64,000 nt of DNA from Pseudomonas arsenicoxydans (GCF_006438915.1 NZ_RCZE01000008.1:62001-126000), one strand, 5' to 3'. Counted from the first letter of the stretch, positions 33,780-43,498 are shown. Notes: generated by a model not told the origin, from the letters alone. Program-made: numbers and translations.

Positions 33780-36251
33780 TTACACCGTTTTCTGACCGAC
33801 CCGATGATCGGCGAAAAACGCTTTGCCGCTGCCGATCCGGTCTGATGCCTTGGGCATATTCACAGCCGTGTCCTGCCCCTCGACATACCAGTAGCAATGA
33901 CTGACAGCCCGGGTGATGCCGACGTAAGCCAAGCGCAGGATCTCGTCCTTTTGCGCGCTGTCATAGGGCTCGCTGTCACCGGTTTTGCCGAGTCCGGCCA
34001 TCCGGTACACCTGGTTTTTGTATGGTGAACTGGTCAGATGTTGGCAATCGCCGAGCAAGAACACCGCGTCAGCCTGCAAGCCTTTGGCGCTGTGATAGGT
34101 CAGCTGTTTCAGTCGTCTTGTTTCATAAGGTAAGCTCGAATCAACATTAACTACAGGCTGAATATGTTGTTCTATCAATAACTTATCGCTACTTTTTCGA
34201 TACAGCATTAAGATTGAATCACCCTGTCGATAATGCTCCATCAAGCGTTGGGCCATGCCCTGATCATCCCGATCCAAAACGTTTACCGGCAACAGCGCTT
34301 TAGGCTCGCCGCTGGCTTTGGCTTTCTTACCCGCGATGGCCGGCGCCGCGCGAACGATATGCTCGGCAGCGTCGATGATGTGTTGATGGCTGCGATAGTT
34401 ATCGCTGAGCATGACTTTGGTGGTGCTGGGCGACCGGAATTCTTTGTTGAATTCCATGAAGTAGGTCGGCGAACTGCCTCGCCAGCCGTAAATGGACTGC
34501 CAGTCATCCCCCACACACAGCAGAGATGAGCGCTGCGCACCCCGCCCAACGTGCATCGCCGGGCCTCGACTGCGGATCTCAGTCAGGCTGGCGCGAATCC
34601 ACGAGACGATTTGGGGCGAAACGTCCTGAAACTCGTCGATCATCAGGTGTGAGAGTGGCCGCAGCAGTTCATCGCTGAGCAGCTTCAGGTTTTCCGGTGA
34701 GTGCTCGCTGAACAAGGCGAACATCCGGTTGTAGGTCATCACCGGTGGTTTCTGATCGAGCAGATGATCTTCCAGCGCTCGCCAGAACAGGCTCAAGGCC
34801 TCGAAGAAGAACCGGTCGGGGTCGTCCTTGGCGAAACTCATCTGGCCAACAGCGCTCGGGACATCCAGGCCGAGGTTTTCGATAAATCCGGCTGCTGCGA
34901 CAAAACAGTCGAGTAACGGAGCGGAAGCGAGCTCACCTTTAACCTTGTAATCAAAGCCAGGCCCGGCGCTGGCATCGCCTGCCAGCGAGGCCAATACGCG
35001 CTTCGACGATTCGTAACTATCTAGCCATATCAATGGTTTACGGCAGAAAGCTTGAAACAGGGTGCGCTTTACTGCCCATTCCGCCCGGACGCTCAACTTG
35101 GCATTCGGGCGGCAGACCTGCGGATTTTCCCGAGGATCAAACCCCAGCACGACCCACGCATCGAGGCTTGGGATGTAGCCGTGGCAATGGAACGTCGCGC
35201 CATTGATATCGAAGGATTGCCGATTGGGCTCGATGCCCTTGATTGGCCAGGCACCCGCGCGAAACCACAGGTCTTCAATGGCGTCGCACAGTTCTTCATC
35301 GCGCTTGGCCGCCAGCTCGGTCACGGCCACGCGTTTTTGCACGTCGGGGTGGTCGCGCTCCAGCTCCTTGAGCTGCAAGGCATGGCGGGACAAAGGCTTG
35401 ATCAGCTCGCGAAAGCGTTCATCACGGGTATGCAACTGGTGATAACAGGCATTGAGCTGCTGGCGTTGAGCGTCATTAATTCGCAGGTCGAACGGATTGC
35501 TGTCGACGTCTTCATCGGCGTTATGCACGCGGCTGCTGAGGTTTTCGAAGGCTTGCAGGCGCTCGAACCCCGGGAGGCTGCGAACCATCGGCAGGATTCG
35601 TGAATGGAAGGTGCGCACCAGATCACGCGCCTCTTTAAGGCTCAGTGGCCGGCCCCACACCGCAAACAGTTCGATCAGCTTGTTAATGAAGTCTTTGCGC
35701 GACTCGCGGGTAAAGGTCACGACGGTCATCGAATCCAGTTCGAAGCCCAGATAGTGGGTCAGCAACAGGATACGCAGCACCAGCGTGGTCGACTTGCCGG
35801 CGCCCGCCCCGGCAATCACCGACGTCGATGGCGTGTCGCTGAAGATCATCTTCCACTGCGCAACGCTGGGCTGAGCATGAGATGGCAGCAGCCGGACAAC
35901 ATCGGCCTTCATGCGCTTCTTCAGCTCCGCACTTAATGGCAGGCGCCAGTCATCAAACAGGTTGTCATCGACGTTGGGCGGCCGATGCTCGGTTGAGCGC
36001 GAATCGCGGATCAACAACACTTGCCGGCCTTGCTCCAGCCCTTCGTCCTTGCCTTCCTTGAAGCCGTAATCAAACCCCGCGCTGTGACCGCTGCGAAAAC
36101 CGTCTGCTTGCCCGTGTAACCAGGAAGCGCGGTGTTGCGCACGCAGTCGGGTCAAGCCATGACCAAAGAACCGGGCGGCCAAGCGCTTGAGCAACGGCAT
36201 CTCGGCCAAGGGACGAAGTTCGGGAGGAAGATCGGGGGTGTGTTGCGGCAC
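33780..36251 (-). CDS. UvrD/Rep-type superfamily 1 helicase with N-terminal GxxxG tract
   Basis: 823-residue ATP-dependent helicase. Walker A is IAGAGAGKST (about 146-155), Walker B is LMIDEFQDVSP, and GDDWQSIYGWRGS plus a late AKGLQADAVF complete the UvrD set. Residues ~1-110 are an extra domain containing glycines every fourth position from 47 to 75 (47, 51, 55, 59, 63, 67, 71, 75). This GxxxG pattern resembles the helix-packing tract of FliH. The start is GTG 36251 with GGAG nine bases upstream. It is a stand-alone gene, convergent with DUF1652. It is not RecB, UvrD or Rep themselves by length and layout. A repair or recombination role is inferred. Confidence 0.88.
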   Translation of the reverse strand: MPQHTPDLPPELRPLAEMPLLKRLAARFFGHGLTRLRAQHRASWLHGQADGFRSGHSAGFDYGFKEGKDEGLEQGRQVLLIRDSRSTEHRPPNVDDNLFDDWRLPLSAELKKRMKADVVRLLPSHAQPSVAQWKMIFSDTPSTSVIAGAGAGKSTTLVLRILLLTHYLGFELDSMTVVTFTRESRKDFINKLIELFAVWGRPLSLKEARDLVRTFHSRILPMVRSLPGFERLQAFENLSSRVHNADEDVDSNPFDLRINDAQRQQLNACYHQLHTRDERFRELIKPLSRHALQLKELERDHPDVQKRVAVTELAAKRDEELCDAIEDLWFRAGAWPIKGIEPNRQSFDINGATFHCHGYIPSLDAWVVLGFDPRENPQVCRPNAKLSVRAEWAVKRTLFQAFCRKPLIWLDSYESSKRVLASLAGDASAGPGFDYKVKGELASAPLLDCFVAAAGFIENLGLDVPSAVGQMSFAKDDPDRFFFEALSLFWRALEDHLLDQKPPVMTYNRMFALFSEHSPENLKLLSDELLRPLSHLMIDEFQDVSPQIVSWIRASLTEIRSRGPAMHVGRGAQRSSLLCVGDDWQSIYGWRGSSPTYFMEFNKEFRSPSTTKVMLSDNYRSHQHIIDAAEHIVRAAPAIAGKKAKASGEPKALLPVNVLDRDDQGMAQRLMEHYRQGDSILMLYRKSSDKLLIEQHIQPVVNVDSSLPYETRRLKQLTYHSAKGLQADAVFLLGDCQHLTSSPYKNQVYRMAGLGKTGDSEPYDSAQKDEILRLAYVGITRAVSHCYWYVEGQDTAVNMPKASDRIGSGKAFFADHRVGQKTV

Positions 36252-36486
36252 GCGGGCTGACTCCAGGGTGTGAGGCTGATGCGGGGTATGGTGTCTGCAT
36301 TTGCCCTTGAGTTCTAGTGAAATGCTTACAGGTCATTGGCTTATGCAATGAAGTGAAGGCTGGATGAGAACGTTACGAGCCTATATAACATCGATAATTT
36401 CGATGGCAATGCGGCATTTTTTACGCTTTTTATCGATCAGTGCCTGATAGATCATGCTCGCCATTAACCCCTTTCAGGAGACGATC

Positions 36487-37182
36487 ATGCTCGAACTCAG
36501 ACCCTTCAACTCCCTGGGCGGCGCCCATCATGGCTGGTTGGATGCTCATCACCACTTTTCGTTCGCCGAGTACCATGACCCAAAGCGCATGAACTGGGGC
36601 AACCTGCGGGTGTGGAACGATGATGTGATTGCCTCCGGCACCGGGTTTCCAAAACACCCGCACCGGGACATGGAAATCATTACTTACGTCCGTGAAGGTG
36701 CGATTACTCACGAAGACAATCTGGGCAACAAGGGCCGCACCGAAGCCGGCGACGTTCAGGTCATGAGCGCTGGCACCGGTATCGCTCACAGCGAGTACAA
36801 CCTGGAAGCGACGCCCACCAAGATCTTCCAGATCTGGATCATCCCCAACGAATCCGGGCTTGCTCCGTCCTGGGGGGCCAAGCCGTTTCCTAAAGGTGAT
36901 CGTGAAGGTTTCGTGACGTTGGCCAGTGGCAAGTCCGGCGATGATCAGAGCCTGCGCATCCGTGCTGATGCTCGGTTGGTAGCGGCGAACCTGAAGGCCG
37001 GCGAATCTGCCGAGTATCGTCTGGACAGTGGACGTCGCGCTTATCTGGTTCCGGCCACTGGCGTCATAGAAGTCAATGGTTTACGTGCGCAAGCTCGAGA
37101 CGGGATTGCAGTGGCCGATGAACAGGTGCTGCGAGTGACCGCGATCGAGGACAGCGAAATTGTCTTGGTTGACTTGGCGTGA
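36487..37182 (+). CDS. Pirin-family protein (YhhW-like)
   Basis: 231-residue bicupin of the YhhW/quercetinase-like pirin group. The N-terminal cupin holds the metal ligands at the exact YhhW positions: His57 and His59 in KHPHRDM, His101 and Glu103 in AHSEYN. Escherichia coli YhhW degrades quercetin in vitro; its physiological role is unclear. The start ATG 36487 has AGGAG seven bases upstream. It is a stand-alone gene with ~235 bases of upstream space and a strong terminator after it. Confidence 0.9.
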   Translation: MLELRPFNSLGGAHHGWLDAHHHFSFAEYHDPKRMNWGNLRVWNDDVIASGTGFPKHPHRDMEIITYVREGAITHEDNLGNKGRTEAGDVQVMSAGTGIAHSEYNLEATPTKIFQIWIIPNESGLAPSWGAKPFPKGDREGFVTLASGKSGDDQSLRIRADARLVAANLKAGESAEYRLDSGRRAYLVPATGVIEVNGLRAQARDGIAVADEQVLRVTAIEDSEIVLVDLA

Positions 37183-37202
37183 TGCAGTAAACGCCGAAAA
37201 AA

Positions 37203-37233
37203 AAGGGGCGACCGTGATGGTCGCCCCTTTTTG
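37203..37233. terminator. Bidirectional rho-independent terminator
   Basis: AAAAGGGGCGACC and GGTCGCCCCTTTTT flank GTGAT. A-run and T-run on the two sides allow it to end both the pirin gene (plus) and pgm (minus), which converge here. Confidence 0.92.
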
Positions 37234-37242
37234 CTGTCTGGA

Positions 37243-38889
37243 TTACTTGGCTGCGATTGCGCCATCCACCAGCGTTTGAGCCTCTGCCACCAGTTGCTTG
37301 AGGTGGTCATCGCTCACAAAGCTTTCAGCGTAGATCTTGTAGATGTCTTCAGTGCCCGACGGACGTGCCGCGAACCAGCCATTTTCAGTCATGACCTTCA
37401 GGCCGCCAATCGCCTGGTCATTCCCCGGCGCATGGCTGAGGATGCTCTGGATCGCTTCGCCCGCCAGTTGAGTCGAAGTGACCTGATCCGGCGACAGCTT
37501 GCTCAGTAGGGCTTTCTGTTCAGGGTTGGCCTTGGCATCCACACGCACCGAGAACGGTTCGCCGAGTTCATCGGTCAACGCGCGATAAGCCTGGCTTGGA
37601 TCGCGACCGGTGCGGGCGGTCATTTCTGCTGCCAGCAATGCCGGGATCAAACCGTCCTTGTCGGTGCACCAGACGCCGCCGTCCTTGCGCAGGAACGAGG
37701 CACCGGCGCTTTCTTCACCGCCAAAACCCAGAGAACCGTCGAACAAACCGTCGGCAAACCATTTGAAGCCCACCGGCACTTCATACAAACGACGGCCCAG
37801 ACGCTTGGCCACGCGATCTATCAAGCCGCTGCTGACCACGGTTTTGCCCACCGCCGCATCGGCGCGCCATTGCGGACGGTTCTGGAACAGGTAGTCAATC
37901 GATACCGCGAGGTAGTTGTTCGGAGCCAACAAACCACCGGACGGCGTAACGATGCCGTGACGGTCGTGATCCGGGTCGCAGCCAAACGCAACGTCATAGC
38001 GATCTTTCAGACCGATCAAGCCTTGCATCGCGTGAGTGGACGATGGGTCCATGCGGATCTGACCATCCCAGTCGACGGTCATGAAGCGGAAGGTCGGATC
38101 GACCTGCGTGTTGACCACGTCGAGGTCCAGACGGTAGTGCTCGGCAATCGCCGACCAGTAGCGCACCCCTGCTCCGCCCAATGGATCAACGCCCAGACGC
38201 AGCTTGGCATCACGGATGGCGTCGAAGTCGATCACGTTGATCAAATCGGCCACGTAGGTGTTCAGGTAATCGTGACGATGGGTCGTGCTGGCTTTCAGCG
38301 CCTGCTCGTAGCTGATGCGTTTGACGCCAGCGAGTTTGGCGGCCAGCAGTTCGTTGGCCTTGGCTTCGATCCACTTGGTGATGTGGGTATCGGCCGGACC
38401 ACCGTTGGTAGGGTTGTATTTGTAGCCACCGCTTTGCGGCGGGTTGTGCGACGGCGTGATGACGATACCGTCCGCCAGACCGGAAGTCCGGCCACGGTTG
38501 TAGCAAAGAATCGCGTGGGAGATGGCCGGGGTCGGTGTGTATTCATCCCCTTCGGCAATCATCACGGTGACACCGTTGGCGGCCAACACTTCCAGGGCGC
38601 TGGCACCGGCTGGGGTGGACAGTGCGTGGGTGTCGATCCCGACGAAAAGCGGTCCGTTAATGCCTTGGGCTTCGCGGTACAGGCAGATCGCCTGGCTGAT
38701 CGCCAAAACGTGCCATTCGTTGAAACTCAGGTCGAACGAGCTGCCCCGGTGTCCGGAGGTGCCGAAGGCCACACGCTGGGTTGAGATGGCTGCGTCAGGC
38801 TGGCCAGTGTAATAGGCCGTTACCAGTCGCGGGATATCGACCAACAATTCTGCCGGTGCCGGTTTGCCCGCAAAAGGACTGAGTGTCAT
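37243..38889 (-). CDS. pgm: Phosphoglucomutase, alpha-D-glucose specific
   Basis: 548-residue enzyme interconverting glucose 1-phosphate and glucose 6-phosphate, for trehalose, glycogen and envelope sugar supply. The phosphoserine loop is TPSHNP with Ser147 (Ser146 in E. coli Pgm), the substrate-specificity N-terminal loop is FGTSGHRGSS, the metal-binding loop is GCDPDHDRHG, and the C-terminal phosphate-binding loop is ARPSGTEDIYKIY. Length matches the family. The start ATG 38889 has AGAGG upstream. It stands alone, convergent with the pirin gene. Confidence 0.96.
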   Translation of the reverse strand: MTLSPFAGKPAPAELLVDIPRLVTAYYTGQPDAAISTQRVAFGTSGHRGSSFDLSFNEWHVLAISQAICLYREAQGINGPLFVGIDTHALSTPAGASALEVLAANGVTVMIAEGDEYTPTPAISHAILCYNRGRTSGLADGIVITPSHNPPQSGGYKYNPTNGGPADTHITKWIEAKANELLAAKLAGVKRISYEQALKASTTHRHDYLNTYVADLINVIDFDAIRDAKLRLGVDPLGGAGVRYWSAIAEHYRLDLDVVNTQVDPTFRFMTVDWDGQIRMDPSSTHAMQGLIGLKDRYDVAFGCDPDHDRHGIVTPSGGLLAPNNYLAVSIDYLFQNRPQWRADAAVGKTVVSSGLIDRVAKRLGRRLYEVPVGFKWFADGLFDGSLGFGGEESAGASFLRKDGGVWCTDKDGLIPALLAAEMTARTGRDPSQAYRALTDELGEPFSVRVDAKANPEQKALLSKLSPDQVTSTQLAGEAIQSILSHAPGNDQAIGGLKVMTENGWFAARPSGTEDIYKIYAESFVSDDHLKQLVAEAQTLVDGAIAAK

Positions 38890-39000
38890 GCAAAACCTCT
38901 GAAGTTGAGTGGTTCAGGAATTGGAAGGCAGTTTACTGACAGTTCGACCGCAACGCGATGTTATAGATCCATGACGGTTGAGGATGTTTGCCCGCCTCGC

Positions 39001-40401
39001 TCAATCGATCGCCTCCAGACGCAAGGCATCCCCCAGCAAACCCAACGCTACGCCAAGGTCATGCTCGCCACCGAAGGTATGGCTCAGCCGCAAATGCTGC
39101 TTATGCAGCCCGCGCAAGCTGAATAATTCCCCCGGTGCCACCACTACCTGCTGTTTGAGCAGGCGGTGGAACACGCCGCGAACATCGACCTGACGCAACG
39201 AGCGCACCCAGATCGTCGCGCCGCCTTGGGGGTCGACGAAGTGCAACGCGTCTGCCAGTCGTTCCTCCAGCAATTGAGTCATCTGTACTTTGCGTTCCTT
39301 GAGTAGCCGGCGCAGCACCAACAAGTGCTGATCGATGCGTCCATTGTTGTACAGGCGTGCGATGGCCTTCTGACGAATCGGCGACAACCGGAACGAGCGA
39401 AGCAGAAAATGCCGCTGCAGTTCACCTCGCAGTTGCCGCGAAAGTACATAGCCGTAAGGCGCTTCAGGCCCGATAACCTTCTCGAATGTGGAGAACACGA
39501 TCAGTCGGTCCGGGTCCAGCAAATCTCGGAACCGTGGGCCAGCGGGTTCAAATTCGAGATCGCCGTAACAGTCGTTCTCCAACACCCAACTGCCGTGCCG
39601 CGCCAGCAACTGCGCAATTGATAGCCTGTTGCTTTCATCGACCACACTGCCGCGCGGCATGTTCAGGCCGGATGACAACATCACCAGTCGAACGGGTTCG
39701 GTCTCCAGCAGCGTTTGCAGATGATCAAGGTCCAGGCAGCCATCGGCTTGCAATGACACCTCAATGACCTTGACGTCGAAGTCCTGAAACAAGCGCAAAA
39801 TCGTCCAGTCGCACGGTGACTCCACCACGACCGTGGCGTCCTTGAGGCAAAGCACCGCGATCAATATTTCCAGCACACCCCGCAGATCAGCACCGATGTA
39901 GACATCGTCGGCGTGCCAGCAGCGTGTCGGAGATGAGGTATATCGTGCCGCCAGGGCTGCGCGCAGCTCCCGTTCGCCACAGGGTTGAGACGTCGGTTGC
40001 GGCTGGCGCGGATATTGGCGCAACAGTTCTCTCTCCAGCAGCAACAGCGGGCTGTCCAATGGCTGCAGCAATGCGGGTTCATCAGCGCTCAACACCAGCA
40101 TTCCCGGGCGCCTGGCATTCACATAAACCGTCTCCAGCAGGTCATTGCCGCTGCACGGTGGCCGGATGAATGACACCGGAAGTGCGTAATAACCGGATTT
40201 GGCCACCGAATAGACGCGTCCTTCCTTTTCCAGCAGCGAATAAGCGTACTGAATGGTCGATATCGACACGTTCAGACGCTCCGCCAGCTGTCGTAATGAA
40301 GGAAGCCGCACGCGTGTGTCGCTGACCGGTTCGCTGATCAGATGGGTCAGGTAGCGATACACCGCCTGATAAGCGAAGTCGGTTTCTCGGGGGCCTTTCA
40401 T
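39001..40401 (-). CDS. MocR-type GntR/aminotransferase transcriptional regulator
   Basis: 466-residue chimeric regulator. Residues ~1-75 form a GntR winged helix (YRYLTHLI, LPSLRQLAERLNVSISTIQYAYSLLEKEGRVY). A linker leads to a fold-type I aminotransferase-like domain with a PLP-lysine segment STFEKVIGPEAPYG; the more usual motif begins GTFSK. MocR proteins use PLP as a ligand for gene control. The start is taken as ATG 40401; a GTG at 40416 is possible and neither has a clear ribosome binding site. It lies 67 bases downstream of an orphan 482-residue gene on the same strand, so the two may form one unit. Target genes unknown. Confidence 0.85.
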   Translation of the reverse strand: MKGPRETDFAYQAVYRYLTHLISEPVSDTRVRLPSLRQLAERLNVSISTIQYAYSLLEKEGRVYSVAKSGYYALPVSFIRPPCSGNDLLETVYVNARRPGMLVLSADEPALLQPLDSPLLLLERELLRQYPRQPQPTSQPCGERELRAALAARYTSSPTRCWHADDVYIGADLRGVLEILIAVLCLKDATVVVESPCDWTILRLFQDFDVKVIEVSLQADGCLDLDHLQTLLETEPVRLVMLSSGLNMPRGSVVDESNRLSIAQLLARHGSWVLENDCYGDLEFEPAGPRFRDLLDPDRLIVFSTFEKVIGPEAPYGYVLSRQLRGELQRHFLLRSFRLSPIRQKAIARLYNNGRIDQHLLVLRRLLKERKVQMTQLLEERLADALHFVDPQGGATIWVRSLRQVDVRGVFHRLLKQQVVVAPGELFSLRGLHKQHLRLSHTFGGEHDLGVALGLLGDALRLEAID

Positions 40402-40468
40402 GAGCGATGACCGCACACGATGGGCGCAGCCCGATGCATCCGGGTGGGCGTCATCAAGCGAGGCACTT

Positions 40469-41917
40469 TCAACGTCCCGTTGACCGTTCGCCCGTCACGA
40501 CGTCAATCACCCTCGTATCGGCTTGCAGACCCGTGCCCGCAGTCCCGCCACTGGCCACCGGCCCCATGCGATACAGCGTACCGATCAGACTGACGGGCAG
40601 CCCGCTGACGTCGACCATCCATTGCAACACCTGTTCGGGTGCAGGCTTGCCCTGCATCGCGCGGTGCAGTTCAGGCAGCGCCACGAGCATGCCGGGATGG
40701 CATTGACGCAGAAAGTGCTCAAGCGATGCGCCGCTCTCGACAAACGGCGCGAACAGTAAACACACCAGTTGAGCTTCGTTCATGCTGAGGCATCTTTGGG
40801 CCTCGGCCGCCGCCAGTTCACGCTGATCAGGATTGCCATAAGCCTGCAATGCCTGCTCGTACGCGTACTCCGGGAGTTGCTTGCGACGCATCATGACCAA
40901 TAGCCGCTGGACATAGTCAACAACGCCGGCTTCATAGGTCCGACCGTGAACGAAACAGGCTTGTAGCCCACGCAGATGCGCAGAAATCGAAAAGCTCACG
41001 TATTCGTTATCACCCGGCTGAGTCGTCAGCTCGTCAGGTTGGAACTTGAGGAACTCTGTGAGCAGCGGCCAGCGCTCCTCCAGATTGCTGACCAGCATGT
41101 CGTGGATGTCGATGAATGTTGCGCGGCGACACGCCTCAAAACGCTCTGCGGGACGCCACGCCGGCTGATCGTGGCCAGGGTAAAACTCGCGATAGCAGTC
41201 GCTGCCCAGCGCATCGAGCCGTGCGAAGAGCTGCTCGTAGCTGATCTCTGGCTGATCCGACATCGCGAAGCCCGCCTTCGCCGCAGCACGGTTCAATCCA
41301 TCCATGAACTGCTTTTGCTGGCGAGGTGAATCGCTGCTGACCAAGGCATCAACACCGCGGTCCCAACGGGCAATTTGCCCATAGAACTCACCGGTTGCCA
41401 AGTACCCGTCATCCCACAGGTCAAGGGAACCGTGCCAGGTTCGACGGTGACCGACCATCAACAGATTGAGGCGATTTGATTCGCGACCGCCTTGGGAGAT
41501 CGGCACGGCGTGATTGAACGGCAGGACCTCGCGGTTATCGACCATCAGCACTTCAACCCGTGGATCGTCGTAGAGAAACAAGGCGCTGCAGCTGCGGTGG
41601 ATGTTTTCAAGCGCCGTCGAGGCGGTGCCATTCGAGCGCAAGGTCGCCACACGTAGCTGGAAGGTCGCTGGTGCGCGCCCGGCGATGCTCAATTGCGCGG
41701 CACGCAGCAACGCCAGGGTGTAACAACTGTCACGGCTCCCGGACTGGATCGTCAGCACCTTGAACTCGCCAATACGCTCCATGCCACCGGCGGCGACCAC
41801 CACGCGCTGAATCATCAGCTGCAATGCAGTGCGCTCGGCCCGTGAGAAGAAACTCAGTAATCGCTGCAGTACTTGCTGATAAACATAGTTCATTGCCTGA
41901 TCATGGGTATTGGTCAT
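40469..41917 (-). CDS. Unrecognised 482-residue protein linked to a MocR regulator
   Basis: No signal peptide, no membrane segment, no P-loop. The sequence looks soluble and mixed alpha/beta. Features are a basic, helical N-terminus (FFSRAERTALQLMIQRVVVAAGG), a middle region rich in Trp/Asp (RRTWHGSLDLWDDGYLATGE), an acidic-aromatic stretch (CYREFYPGHDQPAWRPAE) and a helical C-terminal third. I do not recognise the family. It has ~560 bases of AT-rich upstream DNA and lies just ahead of the MocR gene on the same strand. The start ATG 41917 is supported by reading-frame length only. A metabolic or cell-to-cell role under MocR control is possible, but there is no direct evidence. Confidence 0.75.
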   Translation of the reverse strand: MTNTHDQAMNYVYQQVLQRLLSFFSRAERTALQLMIQRVVVAAGGMERIGEFKVLTIQSGSRDSCYTLALLRAAQLSIAGRAPATFQLRVATLRSNGTASTALENIHRSCSALFLYDDPRVEVLMVDNREVLPFNHAVPISQGGRESNRLNLLMVGHRRTWHGSLDLWDDGYLATGEFYGQIARWDRGVDALVSSDSPRQQKQFMDGLNRAAAKAGFAMSDQPEISYEQLFARLDALGSDCYREFYPGHDQPAWRPAERFEACRRATFIDIHDMLVSNLEERWPLLTEFLKFQPDELTTQPGDNEYVSFSISAHLRGLQACFVHGRTYEAGVVDYVQRLLVMMRRKQLPEYAYEQALQAYGNPDQRELAAAEAQRCLSMNEAQLVCLLFAPFVESGASLEHFLRQCHPGMLVALPELHRAMQGKPAPEQVLQWMVDVSGLPVSLIGTLYRMGPVASGGTAGTGLQADTRVIDVVTGERSTGR

Positions 41918-42440
41918 TATTGTTTACCTGTTACTCATAGGTTCGATGTCACGCAAACAACGCTATGCATTGCGCAATCGGTTGCCTGTCATGATTAGAG
42001 TGTTGTGCCTGATATCAAATGCTAACACTTAGTTTTTAGTCATTATTTGAAATGATTGGAGCCGACCGTTAATCCTCTTGGTAGTCGCGCGGCCCTAAGC
42101 CCCACAGGCCGGGCATCAGGCAACGACCTGAGACGTCCTAGGAAATATCCGACAACGTCCCACAGACAAGTAGCACGATAAATAAAGAAAGAAACCACCT
42201 TTGATTTTTTGGCAAGTGATCGATAACGCATTAATAGTTGAGTTTGTATTGCCGGAGCGCATTGAGAATTATCTGCCCGATACCTGGCCATAGCTCATTC
42301 CTTGAGATGAAAGTAATCATTCAATTATCGGGGCTTATATGATGATTAGAAGATACAGATTGAGGGCAAAAACCAGTTCAGTTGCTGAACGGCCCCATCA
42401 GGATTGACGGGCGCCTCATGTTTTCAGAGGGGGAATGAAC
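41918..42440. promoter_or_regulatory. Long AT-rich intergenic region with a 22-base-period direct repeat
   Basis: The gap 41918-42475 is 558 bases and clearly AT-rich. It should hold the promoter of the 482-residue orphan gene. ACGTCC occurs at 42133-42138 and 42155-42160, exactly 22 bases apart (two helical turns), flanking CTAGGAAATATCCGAC-like sequence. MocR regulators typically bind direct repeats, so this is a candidate operator. An 82-residue minus-strand ORF (42043-42291) overlaps it but looks spurious. I saw no tRNA or repeat here. Confidence 0.4.
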
Positions 42441-42464
42441 AAGTCCGTGCAAGCACGGACTTTT
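42441..42464. terminator. Rho-independent terminator after mexS
   Basis: AAGTCCGTGC and GCACGGACTT flank AA, forming a 10-base perfect stem. The T-run is better on the plus strand (TTTTATT), but the hairpin sits 12 bases beyond the minus-strand mexS stop and is its likely terminator. Confidence 0.75.
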
Positions 42465-42475
42465 ATTGGGGCGTG

Positions 42476-43498
42476 TTACGCAGGTTCAACCTGTAGGGCC
42501 ACCCGCTCGCGGCATGGGCATTCGTCCATATAGCGGTGCGCCTCGACAAACTCGGAAAACGGGAAGACCCGAGTCTTGAGCGGCAGCAGCACACGGTCAG
42601 CGGTCATCTGGTTGATGTCACGCAAGGCGCGTTGCAGTGCGACCTCGTCCTGAATGATGCCCAGTTCCGGCTTACCGGTGAAATTGCCGATACAGTGCAC
42701 AAAGAACTGAATGTTCTTCTGGAACGCTGCACAGGCCGGAAACGGTGTCTGGTTGCCGCCTTGCAAGCCGTACAACACCAGGCTGCCACGCGGCGCGAGC
42801 ACATCGCCCAGCAACGACATCTGCGGCCCGCCCAACCCATCGAACACCACATCCACGCCGCGATTATCGGTGATTTTGTTGATCCGCATGAGCAGATCTT
42901 CTTCTTCGGTGACGATGACTTTCTCGGCACCCAGAGCCAACAGGTTCTCACGCTCTTCCGCCGATTTGGTGGCGGCAATCACACGTACACCCAAGGCTTT
43001 GCCCAGTTGTACGAATGAAGGTCCGGCACAATGGCTGGCGTCAGTCACCAGCACGAACTGCCCGGGTTTGATGCGTGCCAGATCGACGTAAGCGAAGTAA
43101 GCGATCAGCAACGGCGTGTAATGCACGGCCGCTTCGATCGGATTCAGCACATCCGGATACCGGGTCAGTGCCGAGCGCGGCAGAACAATCTGCTCGCCGT
43201 ACACGGGATAGTCATTTGGGCTTTGGGACGGGAAGCTGGCGACCTTGTCACCGACTGCCAGGTCATCGACTCCCTCGCCGAGCGCCGTCACGACGCCGGA
43301 CATTTCCTGGCCGAGGCCGGAAGGCAGGCGAGCGTGAGACGACGCCAGGTTCTGGCGCCAAAGCGTGTCATACCAGCTGATGCCAATCGCCTCGACACGC
43401 ACCTGCACTTCGCCCGGAGCAGGAAGTGCGGCCGCATGCTCTTCGCATTTGAGCACCTCGGCTGGACCAAACTTGTGAAAACGGATCGTGCGGGACAT
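42476..43498 (-). CDS. mexS: MexS-like quinone oxidoreductase (MDR family)
   Basis: 340-residue zinc-independent medium-chain reductase, the expected length for MexS (339 in P. aeruginosa). The substrate and NADPH domains are visible: GQEMSGVVTALGEGV, then LVTDASHCAGPSFVQLGKALG and VFDGLGGPQM. In P. aeruginosa mexS lies divergent from mexT, its loss turns on mexEF-oprN through MexT, and it is thought to remove electrophilic metabolites. The same gene order holds here. The start ATG 43498 has GAGG six bases upstream; a TTG/ACG-side extension to 43513 is not supported. Confidence 0.9.
   Translation of the reverse strand: MSRTIRFHKFGPAEVLKCEEHAAALPAPGEVQVRVEAIGISWYDTLWRQNLASSHARLPSGLGQEMSGVVTALGEGVDDLAVGDKVASFPSQSPNDYPVYGEQIVLPRSALTRYPDVLNPIEAAVHYTPLLIAYFAYVDLARIKPGQFVLVTDASHCAGPSFVQLGKALGVRVIAATKSAEERENLLALGAEKVIVTEEEDLLMRINKITDNRGVDVVFDGLGGPQMSLLGDVLAPRGSLVLYGLQGGNQTPFPACAAFQKNIQFFVHCIGNFTGKPELGIIQDEVALQRALRDINQMTADRVLLPLKTRVFPFSEFVEAHRYMDECPCRERVALQVEPA

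Noticed and set aside
42043..42291. An 82-codon minus-strand ORF upstream of the orphan gene
   Set aside because: In an AT-rich promoter-like region, no ribosome binding site, no recognisable family. It overlaps candidate regulatory repeats.
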